NCBI GenBank assembly: GCA_938011325.1
Contig: CALLUD010000006.1
Coordinates: 847,395-911,394 of the forward strand
Direction: 5' to 3'
From: an uncultured Spartobacteria bacterium
GTDB lineage: Bacteria; Verrucomicrobiota; Verrucomicrobiia; Chthoniobacterales; JAATET01
Length of the DNA stretch: 64,000 bases
Part shown: in pieces, positions 44,052 through 52,477 of the stretch
Layout of the letters: every line of letters begins with the position of its first letter
Position numbering within the stretch: position 1 is the first letter of the stretch
Translations under genes and position numbers: made by a program
Notes under the pieces: model-generated
The model's database searches: none
Seen by the model: only the letters and a program-made list of their open reading frames with translations
Told to the model about the DNA's origin: nothing

Positions 44052-44411
44052 TCAATGGTTTCTTTGACGCTCACAATGGACGGCCACGTGCTCGGTATCG
44101 GGCAGGATGAATTTTCGCACGGTGACCTGGACACGCCTCACGGCAAACTCCCGCAGCACCGCCATGGTGACCTCGTCGGCGAGGGTTTCGATGAGCTGAC
44201 GCGAACGTTCCGCAGCCAGTGCCTTCAACCGCCCCGCGACCGCGGCGTAGTCGACCGTGGCGGCAATCTCGTCCGGCATGTTCGCGAAGGACCGCAGCGG
44301 TTCGAACCGCACGTCGAGCAGAAGTCGCTGCGGCTCGGCGCGCTCGGCCTCGGTGATTCCAATGCGCGCGCGAACCTCCAGCCCGCGGATCTCGATCCAG
44401 TCGCCGCTCAT
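44052..44411 (-). CDS. folB: Dihydroneopterin aldolase
   Basis: 119 residues, the normal size. FolB cleaves dihydroneopterin in folate synthesis. Visible features: IEIRGLEVRARIGITEAER near the start, the catalytic Glu/Tyr region VDYAAVAGRLKAL, and LIETLADEVTMAVL followed by VQVTVRKFILPDTEHVAV. The start codon overlaps the stop of the upstream HAD gene (ATGA), so the two are coupled. No other folate gene is in the window. A much longer frame over this locus (up to 45098) is only an artefact of reading through the HAD gene. Confidence 0.9.
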   Translation of the reverse strand: MSGDWIEIRGLEVRARIGITEAERAEPQRLLLDVRFEPLRSFANMPDEIAATVDYAAVAGRLKALAAERSRQLIETLADEVTMAVLREFAVRRVQVTVRKFILPDTEHVAVHCERQRNH

Positions 44412-45049
44412 CGGCTTTCGATCACGGTCATGCCGCCGAGCAGTTTTTGAAGGACGGGCAGCCCGGTCACCATCACGTCCGGCCGGGCTTTGGCGAGTTT
44501 TTCCTGCGAGTCGAATCCGGTGAGCACGGCGATGCTCGTAATGCCGCCATGCCGCGCGGTCTCGATGTCGTGAACCATGTCGCCGACAAATGCCGTCTCC
44601 GCCGGGTCGAGATCGTGCGTTGCGAGGATTTCGCGGATCTTGCTCCGCTTGTCCATGATCTCGACGTAGGCGAACTCGAAGGCATCGCGGACGCCGAGAG
44701 GGCCGGCCTGCGCGTCGAAATGGGATGCCTTGATCGTGCTCAGCAGGAAAATGCGCCGGCCCGAGCGCTTGCAGAAATCGAGGAATTCCCGCGCACCGGG
44801 CAGAAGAACGACATTGTCGTGAAGACGGGCGAAAAATTTTTCGTAAAGCGGCTCGAGACCCTCGAGCGTCGCCTCGGGCAGAAACTCCGCGTAGAACTCC
44901 GTGAAGGGAAGCCGGAAGTGGGTGCGGAACTCCTCGCGCGTCATCTCCTGGCGGCCGTATTCGCGGAAGATCGCGTTGGTCGCCTCGAGGACGGGACCAA
45001 GATCGTCGGCCAAGGTGCCGGACCAATCGAGAAGGAGGTTGCGAAGCAA
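44408..45049 (-). CDS. HAD family hydrolase (phosphoglycolate phosphatase-like)
   Basis: 213 residues with a HAD core and an alpha-helical cap of the Gph type. Motif I reads LLLDWSGTLADD: the nucleophile Asp is present, but the second Asp (+2), the usual acid/base in phosphatases, is Ser. Motif II Ser/Thr is in IFLLSTIKAS, motif III Lys is in MDKRSKI and motif IV is VGDMVHDIETAR. The cap region lies at residues 15-85. It is translationally coupled to folB, where a pterin phosphate or a repair role would make sense, but this is only a guess. Confidence 0.85.
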   Translation of the reverse strand: MLRNLLLDWSGTLADDLGPVLEATNAIFREYGRQEMTREEFRTHFRLPFTEFYAEFLPEATLEGLEPLYEKFFARLHDNVVLLPGAREFLDFCKRSGRRIFLLSTIKASHFDAQAGPLGVRDAFEFAYVEIMDKRSKIREILATHDLDPAETAFVGDMVHDIETARHGGITSIAVLTGFDSQEKLAKARPDVMVTGLPVLQKLLGGMTVIESR

Positions 45050-45067
45050 GGGACGTGGATGGTTGGA

Positions 45068-45145
45068 AGTTGATGGTTGATGGCACTGCCCGCTTCAACC
45101 GGGCGGGATTTTTCCGAGGTTCCGGTCAACTATCAACCATCAACT
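45068..45145. repeat. Intergenic inverted-repeat element enclosing a terminator-like hairpin
   Basis: AGTTGATGGTTGAT (45068-45081) and its exact complement (45132-45145) flank 50 bases that contain a CCCGC/GCGGG hairpin (45089-45107) followed by ATTTTT. The arms consist of a tandem TTGATGG motif. The element sits between the HAD and DciA-like genes, both read leftward. It looks like a small repeat or palindromic intergenic element; no second copy was found in the window. Confidence 0.5.
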
Positions 45146-45168
45146 ACGACGACCGGCACACACGGGCC

Positions 45169-45519
45169 TCACAGCCGGATGTCCTTCACCGTGTGGCGGC
45201 CAAAGCGCTCCTGCAGCTTCCGCAAAATCTCCGGCCGCCATGTGCGGTCGAGTTCGTAGCGCACCGAGGGTTGCATGACCTCCACGTGGAGCACGCCCTT
45301 GGTCAATCGCGATGGCCGCGAGTGCTCGGCGAGAAAATCGCCTACGATCTCCCGCCAGGCCGCGAGGATGTCGGCTTCGTCAATCCGCTCCGAGAGCCCG
45401 AGTCGCGCAACAAGCGCCTGCACCGCAGCGGAAACCTGCGTCAGCGGCTTCTCGGGCGGTTTTTCGGGCAGGCCCCTCCACTCCTGGAGAACGAACCGGC
45501 GAAGCGATTTCGCGCTCAT
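45169..45519 (-). CDS. DciA-like DUF721 protein
   Basis: 116 residues of the DUF721 family. The core is LSERIDEADILAAWREIVGDFLAEHSRPSRL, split here over two helices, with GVLHVEVMQPSVRYEL as the strand pair, then LRKLQERFG. This family includes DciA, which helps load the replicative helicase in bacteria that lack DnaC. It has a short Pro-rich N-terminal linker instead of the usual extended tail. The stop is 23 bases before the repeat element; it reads away from the ferredoxin gene with 24 bases between them. Confidence 0.82.
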   Translation of the reverse strand: MSAKSLRRFVLQEWRGLPEKPPEKPLTQVSAAVQALVARLGLSERIDEADILAAWREIVGDFLAEHSRPSRLTKGVLHVEVMQPSVRYELDRTWRPEILRKLQERFGRHTVKDIRL

Positions 45520-45543
45520 GTCACCGCCGCGGCGGCCGGGAGC

Positions 45544-45777
45544 CTACTCGCCGTCGTCTCCGATCGCCTCGACCGGGCAGCCTTCCATGGCCTCCCGGCA
45601 AAGAGCCTCCTCCTCGGGAGTCTCCGGTTGCTTGTAGACGTAGGAATGGCCTCCGTCGTCGTTGCGAGTGAAGTTGGCCGGCGCTGTTTCCCGGCACAGG
45701 TCACAGTCGATGCACTGGTCATCGCAGTAGTATTTACCTGCTACGTTCTCGGGATATTTGTTCGCTACGTCTGCCAT
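45544..45777 (-). CDS. Small 4Fe-4S ferredoxin
   Basis: 77 residues. Cluster ligands are in CDDQCIDCDLCRETAP, the C-x2-C-x2-C-x3-A/C-P pattern, and in the distal ALCREAMEGCPVEAI. This suits a single [4Fe-4S] (or [3Fe-4S]) cluster of the sort found in electron carriers to cytochromes or oxidoreductases. The start at 45777 has GAAGGA six bases upstream. The frame is open upstream to 46203, but the ribosome site and the size favour this start. The gap to the next gene (45778-46063) contains a small GGGCGG/CCGCCC hairpin at 45953-45973 and no other supported feature. Confidence 0.85.
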   Translation of the reverse strand: MADVANKYPENVAGKYYCDDQCIDCDLCRETAPANFTRNDDGGHSYVYKQPETPEEEALCREAMEGCPVEAIGDDGE

Positions 45778-46063
45778 TTGTTTTCCTTCAACCCGAGGCA
45801 AACTAGAAACCCGGTGGGGGAATGCAATTGTTTTTTCGAGGATGACGCAGGAACTTTGCGCCGCGCATGGATCCGATCCTTCCCACCGAAGGTGCGTCAC
45901 GTTCTCCATCTTTTCCTCAGCATCGACCTGTTCACGCGGCTGGCGCTCTGAAGGGCGGCGGAGAATTCCGCCCGGGAAGCGCGTCGGTCGTGCTGGACTC
46001 GTGACGCAGTTTTCCGATTGAATCCGTCGGAGGTCGTTTCTCGTAGCAGTCAATCTGACTTCA

Positions 46064-47986
46064 ATGTTTCCCCCACGCCTGCTGCTGATTTTTGCCGGCA
46101 TTGCCGCGACTGCGGGATTCGGCGCGAGCTGGCTCGTGTCGCCCCGCTTACATTCGACGATCGATGAAGCCGCTCCGGCCGCGACGCGGCAGGCGGCGCC
46201 CACGATTTCGACCAGACCCTCCGCCTATCGAGCGCAAACCCTGCCAGCCGATACCATGGACCTCGCCGGCCAGGCGCTGGCGATCGTGCGCGACGGCACA
46301 AAAGCGGATGTCCTGCGCTTCCTGGAAGCGGTGGCCTGGGATCCCCGCATTCCTCCCGAGCTGGAATCGCGCTATCTCGAAATGCTGACCCGCCGTTTGG
46401 TGGAGCTTGGTGAGACGAGTGAGCTCCTCTCCCTCGGCAGCCTCGATATAAGAGATCAGGAGCGCGTGTCCACCTTCGCGATCAAAGCCTGGACCGAACG
46501 GGACCCAGTCTCGGCAGAACAGCACGTTCTTGCGTTGCCTCCGGGCAGAAATCGCAAACTGGCCATGCAGTCGCTTCTCGAAACGCTCGGCAGAACCCAC
46601 CCCGAGCGAGGCCTTGCCATCATAAACTCCAGTCCGACGGCAACGGAGCCGTCCCGCACGTTTTTCGCCGAATGGGCGAAGAGGGATCCACTGGCGGCGG
46701 CAAACGCCGCCCATGAATCGACGCAGAAACAGCCAGGGCCGGGAGTCCATGGCGCCGTCATGGAGTGGGCGGCGCAGGATCCCCGGAACGCTCTCGCGTG
46801 GTGCGAACGACTGCCGGAGCCTGCCCGGACAAGTGCGATCGCCTCTTGCATGGAACGAATCGCAATCGACGACCCGGCTGCCGCCATCGATCTCCTCACG
46901 AGCGTCCCGACCCGGGATCACTTCGACGCGGTATCCGTGGGCGGCATAATCGGATCGAATCCAGAACTGGCAAAGGAGTTGATCGAGAGGGTCCCGCCCG
47001 GACGCCTGCGAACGGATCTGATCATGGAAATGGCTTTCTCGATCGCGGCTGATCCCGCGGATGCCGTCTCGTGGGCGAAAAGTCTCCTGCCGGGAGAGCA
47101 GGAAAAAGCCCTTCGCAACATCTTTAATCGAGCCGCGCAGAGTGATCCAGAGGTGGCGTTCCAGCTCGCGACCACAGAACTGGAAGGCGACAATCGCTGC
47201 TCGGCACTGTTGGCGCTGTTCGACCATTGGAGCAGCACGGACTTCGACGCTGCCTTCGGGGCCGCGATGACGCTCGAGCCGGACCTCCTCAAGCAAATGC
47301 TACCGGCGCTCTACACTGGATCGAACTTCTACATTTCGAACCCCCGCGAAAAGCTGCGACGGATCTCGAGCATCGACCCGTCACTGAGACCGGAAATTCT
47401 GCGAGACCTCGGGATGCGCATCACGCTCGCTGACGAGTATGATCTCGTGGAGGCTCTGGATCCGGCCGATCGCGATGACTTTCTCGAAGGGACCAGCGTC
47501 CATCAAAACCCGGAGAAGGCAATCGCCCTCACCTCCCTCATTTCCCCGGCGCGTCAGTTGAGGCGCGCCGACGATATCGCGGAAGCGATTTCCTACAGCG
47601 ATCCGAAGCGGGCTGCGGAGTTCGTGCTCTCGCTGCCCGATGAGGAAGGCGACACCTCCATGCGGCGGGCTCTGGAAAACCTCGCCGGCAGGTGGATTTA
47701 CATGGACCCCGCTGCAGCGGAAACCTTTGTGACGACTCTGCCAGCAGGTCCGATCAAAGAGGCCCTGGTGCAAAGATCCGTGAGGGCACTGCAAACGTTT
47801 GACCTCGACGCTGCATCCCGCCTTCTCGGCGAAAGCGCCGACCCGGGCAGCCGGCTTCAACTCATCGAGGAACTCACGAAAACGTGGTCGAGGGTCGACC
47901 CGCGCAAGGGCGCGGCTGCTCTCGGTCCGCACCTTCGTTCGGCGGAGGAGCGCAAACGAATGGAGGCGGGGTTGAACACCCGATGA
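46064..47986 (+). CDS. Exported WAxxDPxAA helical-repeat protein, first of a pair
   Basis: 640 residues. One hydrophobic N-terminal segment (LLLIFAGIAATAGFGASW) suggests a signal anchor or signal peptide. After residue 60 the chain is built of about fifteen helical repeats of 30-40 residues with the core W-A-x-x-D-P-x-A-A-x-x-x-x-x-x-L-P (for example EWAKRDPLAAANAA, EWAAQDPRNALAWCERLPEP, and DPADAVSWAKSLLPGEQEKA). Such repeats form an alpha-solenoid similar to TPR or HEAT arrays and occur in many verrucomicrobial genomes, with no assigned function. The stop overlaps the start of the second gene (ATGA), so the two are made together. Confidence 0.75.
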   Translation: MFPPRLLLIFAGIAATAGFGASWLVSPRLHSTIDEAAPAATRQAAPTISTRPSAYRAQTLPADTMDLAGQALAIVRDGTKADVLRFLEAVAWDPRIPPELESRYLEMLTRRLVELGETSELLSLGSLDIRDQERVSTFAIKAWTERDPVSAEQHVLALPPGRNRKLAMQSLLETLGRTHPERGLAIINSSPTATEPSRTFFAEWAKRDPLAAANAAHESTQKQPGPGVHGAVMEWAAQDPRNALAWCERLPEPARTSAIASCMERIAIDDPAAAIDLLTSVPTRDHFDAVSVGGIIGSNPELAKELIERVPPGRLRTDLIMEMAFSIAADPADAVSWAKSLLPGEQEKALRNIFNRAAQSDPEVAFQLATTELEGDNRCSALLALFDHWSSTDFDAAFGAAMTLEPDLLKQMLPALYTGSNFYISNPREKLRRISSIDPSLRPEILRDLGMRITLADEYDLVEALDPADRDDFLEGTSVHQNPEKAIALTSLISPARQLRRADDIAEAISYSDPKRAAEFVLSLPDEEGDTSMRRALENLAGRWIYMDPAAAETFVTTLPAGPIKEALVQRSVRALQTFDLDAASRLLGESADPGSRLQLIEELTKTWSRVDPRKGAAALGPHLRSAEERKRMEAGLNTR

Positions 47987-49851
47987 ATTCGAAGCCCTTG
48001 ACCACTACATCCGTGGTCCGCCCGGTGCTCGTGATCATGATCGCGGCGGCAGCCGGCTTTTTGGTCGGAGAAGCCCTCCGGCCCGAAGAGCCTTCGGCGC
48101 AAGCCCGGGAAAGTCGCGACGGGATTTCGCCCGTATCGTCGGCACCGCTTGCGGCAGACGCGCCTCCGCCACCTGCCATCGTGTTGCCTGCGATCGACTT
48201 TGACGACACGGATGGATTCGAGACGTATGTGCAGCGGTTGACCGATCTCGGCCTCTCGCAGGAACTCGCCCAGTGGCTGTCCCTTCAACAAAAATCCCGG
48301 CAGGATCTTTCCGCCAGCCTGCTCATTGCGCGGGACCGGAAACTGCTGGACGTCTGGGCTGAGACGGCGGCAGCCGCCGATCCGCAGAAAGCATTCGACC
48401 TGCTGCAGTCCCTTCCATTCAAAGAACAATCCGGGGTTGTAGGCCCGTTCTTCGCTGCTTTGGGACGCACGGATCCTGAGACTGGTCTGGAACTCGCACT
48501 CCAGCTTCCAGCACATCTCTCCCAGTCCTCGATCGTCTCGCTGGTGGACAGCTGGACGTCCATTGCTCCGCCCGAAACAGTCGCCACCATCGTTGCGCAA
48601 ATCCCGCCACCAAGACAGCGCGACGCCCTTTTTGCGGCATTCAGGGCATGGGGCAAGACCGACCCTGAAGCGATGGTCGACTGGGCGGAGTCACTGGGGC
48701 CGCACTACGGCAACCTCGGCTTTCGAACTTTATATCAGGTTCGAGATCCCACAGAGACGCTCGATCTCGCAGCGCGACATCCAGATTCCGCCTACTGGTT
48801 GATTCTCGCATACGCCGCCAGCGAACTTTCCCGCAACGGCGCGGAAGCGTTCGCAACCATCGACAAACTGCCGGACGGATACATGCGGGACGCGACGATC
48901 CGGCATTTTGCAGTCACCCTCTCCCAGCGAAACCCCGCAGCCGCGCTCGCGCTCGTGAAAACGCTCAAGCCTGGAGATCGGGCCCTCTTCCTCAAGACCA
49001 GTGCCCGTAAACTTGGCAGCTTCGCACCGCTCGAGGTGGCGGAAATGATCCAACACGAGAATCTTGGACCCGCAAGCCTTCTGTCACTCATGAACGGCTG
49101 GGCGGAGAAGGATGCTCCGCAGGCCGCAAACTGGGCCAGGGCGAATCTGAAAGCCAGCACTCTTTTCAAGGCCCTCGACGATATTTACTCGACGTGGTCC
49201 GGGCAGTCTCCCGCCGAAGCCGCGGCATCGCTGGATTCGCTCCCGCCCGGTCAACGGGCCCCTCTTCTTCCGAAAACGGCTGCCGCCTACGCGGAAAAGG
49301 ACCCACAAGCCGCACTTGCCTGGGCGGCGAAGCTGTCCCCCCTCGAACGGATGCGCGTCACTCCCAGTATCTTCGAGGGTTGGGCGACCAGGGATGCCCG
49401 GGCCGCGGCCGAGGCCTTGCAGACGCAGCCGCCCGACCCAGCGCTCGACGACGCGTTTCCGCGGGTGGGACGGGCATTCGCCAACATCGATGGAGAGGCC
49501 GCGACTGCCTGGGCCGCGAAACTTCCGAAAGCGGACACGCAAAACCGCACCATCTCGGCCATCATCGACAGCTGGGGAAGTCGCGACGCGGCCGCGGCCT
49601 CCGCCTACCTGGATAAACTTCCACCCGGCGATTTCCGGGATCATGCCGTGGATGGCTTCGTGGACTCCGTGCTCAACCTCGACCCCGAATCCGCCGCAGC
49701 GTGGGCGCACTCATCCAGGATCCTGACCGTCGGCGCCGGAAACTTGGGAACACCCTTCGCTACTGGCGCTTCAAAGACCAGCCAGCCGCTCAACGCTTCG
49801 TGCAAAGCCTCCCCGCCGGCGAACTCCGCGAGCAAATGCTCGAGGTTGTGA
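47983..49851 (+). CDS. Exported WAxxDPxAA helical-repeat protein, second of a pair, C-terminal frameshift
   Basis: 622 residues as it reads. An N-terminal membrane segment (VVRPVLVIMIAAAAGFLVGEAL) and a Pro/Ala linker precede about fourteen repeats of the same type as in the first protein (for example WGKTDPEAMVDWAESLGP, GWAEKDAPQAANWARANL, AAWAAKLPKADTQNR). At about 49706-49710 the repeat pattern breaks and the frame ends in a low-quality tail at 49851. The frame starting at 49710 continues properly: RYWRFKDQPAAQRFVQSLP, then AGELREQMLEVVNE, stopping at 49859. One missing base would restore it. It could be a true mutation or a sequence error. Confidence 0.72.
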   Translation: MNSKPLTTTSVVRPVLVIMIAAAAGFLVGEALRPEEPSAQARESRDGISPVSSAPLAADAPPPPAIVLPAIDFDDTDGFETYVQRLTDLGLSQELAQWLSLQQKSRQDLSASLLIARDRKLLDVWAETAAAADPQKAFDLLQSLPFKEQSGVVGPFFAALGRTDPETGLELALQLPAHLSQSSIVSLVDSWTSIAPPETVATIVAQIPPPRQRDALFAAFRAWGKTDPEAMVDWAESLGPHYGNLGFRTLYQVRDPTETLDLAARHPDSAYWLILAYAASELSRNGAEAFATIDKLPDGYMRDATIRHFAVTLSQRNPAAALALVKTLKPGDRALFLKTSARKLGSFAPLEVAEMIQHENLGPASLLSLMNGWAEKDAPQAANWARANLKASTLFKALDDIYSTWSGQSPAEAAASLDSLPPGQRAPLLPKTAAAYAEKDPQAALAWAAKLSPLERMRVTPSIFEGWATRDARAAAEALQTQPPDPALDDAFPRVGRAFANIDGEAATAWAAKLPKADTQNRTISAIIDSWGSRDAAAASAYLDKLPPGDFRDHAVDGFVDSVLNLDPESAAAWAHSSRILTVGAGNLGTPFATGASKTSQPLNASCKASPPANSASKCSRL

Positions 49852-49961
49852 ATGAATGAAGAGCGTTCCGTTCCCTCCCGGCGCTCATCCAGGGAGACTC
49901 AAACACGCGACGGCTTTGCCGGGCAGTGGCACTCTCCGATCTTCTGGTGTATCGCTAGCTC

Positions 49962-50747
49962 ATGCGCGAAAAGGTTGCCACCCTTGAATCAATCCTGCGT
50001 GACCACGCGCCCATTGTCGTGGCCTATTCGGGCGGAGTCGATTCCGCATGCCTCCTCGCCATCGCGCATCGCACGCTCGGGAATCGCATGTTGGGCGTGA
50101 TCGCCGACAGCCCCAGCCTGCCACGCCAGGCGCTGGCCGACGCGGTGGCGCTCGCGAAAACACTCGGCGCACCGCTCGAAGTCATCCGCACGGAGGAGCT
50201 CGACGACCCGCGCTACGCGGAGAATCCGGTGAACCGTTGTTATTTCTGCAAGGCGGAGCTTTTCCAGCGGATGGAGGCGCTGGCGCGTGAGCGGCAATTC
50301 GCCGCGATCGCCTATGGCGAGAATGCCGACGATCCCGCGCATCTTCGCCCTGGCTCGCAGGCCGCGAAGGAATTCTCCGTGCTCGCGCCACTCAAGCAGG
50401 CGGGACTCACGAAGGCGGACGTGCGGATTCTGTCCCGTGAGCTGGGCCTGCCGACGGCAGACGCTCCGGCACAGCCGTGCCTGAGCTCGCGCATCCCGCA
50501 CGGCACTCCCGTGACTCGCGAAGCGCTCGGGTTTGTGGAACGGGGCGAGGCGGCGATTCGCGCGCTGGGATTTCGAATTTTTCGGGTGCGTTATGTGGAC
50601 GGTCAGCCGCCATCCGCTCGACTTCAGGTCGCGCCCGAGGAGATGGACCTGCTTTCGCGTTCGCGCGATGCCATCGAGCGTGGGTTGCGCGGCGCCGGAT
50701 TTGCGGCGGTCGAGATTGATCCCGCCGGCTATCGTTCGCCGGCATGA
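49962..50747 (+). CDS. larE: LarE-like ATP-dependent sacrificial sulfur transferase
   Basis: 261 residues with a PP-loop at the N-terminus (VAYSGGVDSACL) that adenylates the substrate. It carries NRCYFCKAELF with a C-x2-C pair and a third Cys in APAQPCLSSRIPHG, at the position of the sulfur-donating or cluster-binding cysteines of the LarE family. LarE provides sulfur to make the nickel-pincer cofactor of lactate racemase. No larA, larB or larC is in the window, so another sulfur target is possible. The final codons overlap the next gene's start (ATGA). The start at 49962 is the first in-frame ATG. Confidence 0.9.
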   Translation: MREKVATLESILRDHAPIVVAYSGGVDSACLLAIAHRTLGNRMLGVIADSPSLPRQALADAVALAKTLGAPLEVIRTEELDDPRYAENPVNRCYFCKAELFQRMEALARERQFAAIAYGENADDPAHLRPGSQAAKEFSVLAPLKQAGLTKADVRILSRELGLPTADAPAQPCLSSRIPHGTPVTREALGFVERGEAAIRALGFRIFRVRYVDGQPPSARLQVAPEEMDLLSRSRDAIERGLRGAGFAAVEIDPAGYRSPA

Positions 50748-51352
50748 ATTCCGCCCCGCCGGAGTTTCGCGCACAGCTTCGCTCTCACAATCGCCACGCG
50801 ATGCTCGCGGCCGTGTTGTCGGCAATCGCCGCGATCGTGCTGTGGAACGTCGCGTATTTTGTTTTCGTGCTCGTGCTGCTCGGCCTGACGACCGCGGCAA
50901 AGGGCGACTGGGGCCCGGAGATGCCGATGTGGATTCCCGCCACCGCGTTCGGACTCGCGCTCGCGCTGCTCGTGTGGGGAATCGTCGATCACATCCGCCG
51001 GCGGTTTAAACCGACCAGCGACCGGCCCATCATCGGCTGGCACTTGTTTGGCGAGTTCCTGCTGCTGCCGGTTCGTCTGCTCTTTTCCACGTGGGGAAAT
51101 TTCGGCGCCGTCCGTCGGCTCAACCCGGCCGAGCAATCGGCGGCCTGGCAGTTGCTGACGACAATCCATCAAGTGGGAAAGGCCCGCATCGGCTCGCTGG
51201 CGCTGTTCGAGCCGGATGTCGCGCGCCTTCACAAGCTCCTCGGCACCCTCCAGCTGCTCGGTTACATCGATCTGCACCGCGGCGAGGAGGATTGGTTCTA
51301 CACGGTGCGGTCCACGCGCGAGCCGGAGCTTCGCGCTTTGGAAAACAGTTGA
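50744..51352 (+). CDS. Hypothetical protein with two membrane helices and a C-terminal winged-helix-like region
   Basis: 202 residues. Two hydrophobic helices lie at about residues 20-47 and 64-85. The C-terminal 90 residues are soluble: RRLNPAEQSAAWQLLTTI, RIGSLALFEPDVARLHKLL and LQLLGYIDLHRGEEDWFYTV, which could form a small helix-helix-strand domain. I do not recognise it. It is translationally coupled to larE by ATGA overlap and has a 51-base gap to alr. A role in membrane sensing is possible but unsupported. Confidence 0.65.
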   Translation: MNSAPPEFRAQLRSHNRHAMLAAVLSAIAAIVLWNVAYFVFVLVLLGLTTAAKGDWGPEMPMWIPATAFGLALALLVWGIVDHIRRRFKPTSDRPIIGWHLFGEFLLLPVRLLFSTWGNFGAVRRLNPAEQSAAWQLLTTIHQVGKARIGSLALFEPDVARLHKLLGTLQLLGYIDLHRGEEDWFYTVRSTREPELRALENS

Positions 51353-51403
51353 TCCGGTCCCGCGAAAGTCGATGAATGGGACGCGAGTGACGACATCCGC
51401 CGA

Positions 51404-52477
51404 ATGAAACCGCGCATCTGGAGTGAGATCGACCCTGCCGCGATCCGCCACAATGCGCAATTCGCCGCAACCCATTCCGGCGCGAAGCTTATCGCCGTCG
51501 TGAAGGCGGGCGCCTACGGCCACGGGTTTGAAACCGTCGTCGAAGCAACTCGCGACATCGCGGATCTCTTCGCCGTCGCCAATGCCGCGGAAGCCGCCGC
51601 CGTGGCGAAGATCGCTCCGGATCACGACGTCCTGCTGCTCAGTCCATGCCTGCCGGAGGAACGGGAGTTTGCGCGCGAGTGCGGGTTCATCGCGACGGTC
51701 TCCAGCGCGAAGGAGGCTGCGGCATTCCCGCGCGGAAGCCGCGTTGCCTTCAAGGTCGACACGGGCATGGGCCGCATCGGCACGTGGCACGAGGAGGCGC
51801 TGGCCGAGGTAAAGGCGATCGCCGCGAATCCGGATATCGAGCTTCACAGCATCGCCACGCATCTGCCCTCCGCCGACGAAGACCCGGAATTCACGCAGCA
51901 ACAATTGGAAGCCTTCCGCCGGTTCGCGACCGAGGCCAAAGCGATAGCGCCCGGCGCGGGCTTCCACGCGCTCAACAGCGCGGGAGTCTGCGCGTTTCCG
52001 GAGTTCGCGTTCGACTGGGTGCGCGCCGGCCTTCTGCTCTACGGCAGCGCGCCGGTGGCGGATTTTCAGCCGCGGCTTCGCCCGGCACTCGCGTGGAAGA
52101 CGCGCGTGCTGCTCGTGCGCGACGTGCCGGCAAATCGCAGCGTCAGCTACGGCCGCACGTTCATCACGCCACGCGCCATGCGCATCGCGACGCTCGCCGT
52201 GGGCTATGCCGACGGCTACCCACGCCAGGCATCGAATCGCGGCGCGTGTGTGCTCCTCGGCGGGAAACGCTGCGCGCTCCTCGGGCGCGTGACGATGGAT
52301 CAAATCCTCGTGGACGTGAGCGACGTCGAGAGGGTCGAAGTGGGCGACGATGCCGTGTTGATCGGCACGCAGGGGAGTGAGACCATTCTCGCCGCCGATC
52401 TCGCGCAGTGGGCCGGCACGATCGCGTGGCACATCTTCACGGGCATCGGTGGACGCACGGAACGGATCGTCCTTTAG
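51404..52477 (+). CDS. alr: Alanine racemase
   Basis: 357 residues, a typical PLP-dependent Alr that supplies D-alanine for peptidoglycan. The PLP Lys is in IAVVKAGAYGHGFE (A-V-V-K-A-N-A-Y-G-H-G in most homologues, with Asn replaced by Gly). The chain then shows KVDTGMGRIG, HALNSAG and the catalytic Tyr in RSVSYGRTF, with a late LLGRVTMDQILVDV. It is 51 bases after the membrane gene and may be part of the same rightward cluster. Its stop overlaps the stop of the opposite PHP gene. Confidence 0.95.
   Translation: MKPRIWSEIDPAAIRHNAQFAATHSGAKLIAVVKAGAYGHGFETVVEATRDIADLFAVANAAEAAAVAKIAPDHDVLLLSPCLPEEREFARECGFIATVSSAKEAAAFPRGSRVAFKVDTGMGRIGTWHEEALAEVKAIAANPDIELHSIATHLPSADEDPEFTQQQLEAFRRFATEAKAIAPGAGFHALNSAGVCAFPEFAFDWVRAGLLLYGSAPVADFQPRLRPALAWKTRVLLVRDVPANRSVSYGRTFITPRAMRIATLAVGYADGYPRQASNRGACVLLGGKRCALLGRVTMDQILVDVSDVERVEVGDDAVLIGTQGSETILAADLAQWAGTIAWHIFTGIGGRTERIVL

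Noticed and set aside
45758..46021. 88-codon open frame between ferredoxin and the repeat protein
   Set aside because: It overlaps the ferredoxin start and has no start signal or motif.
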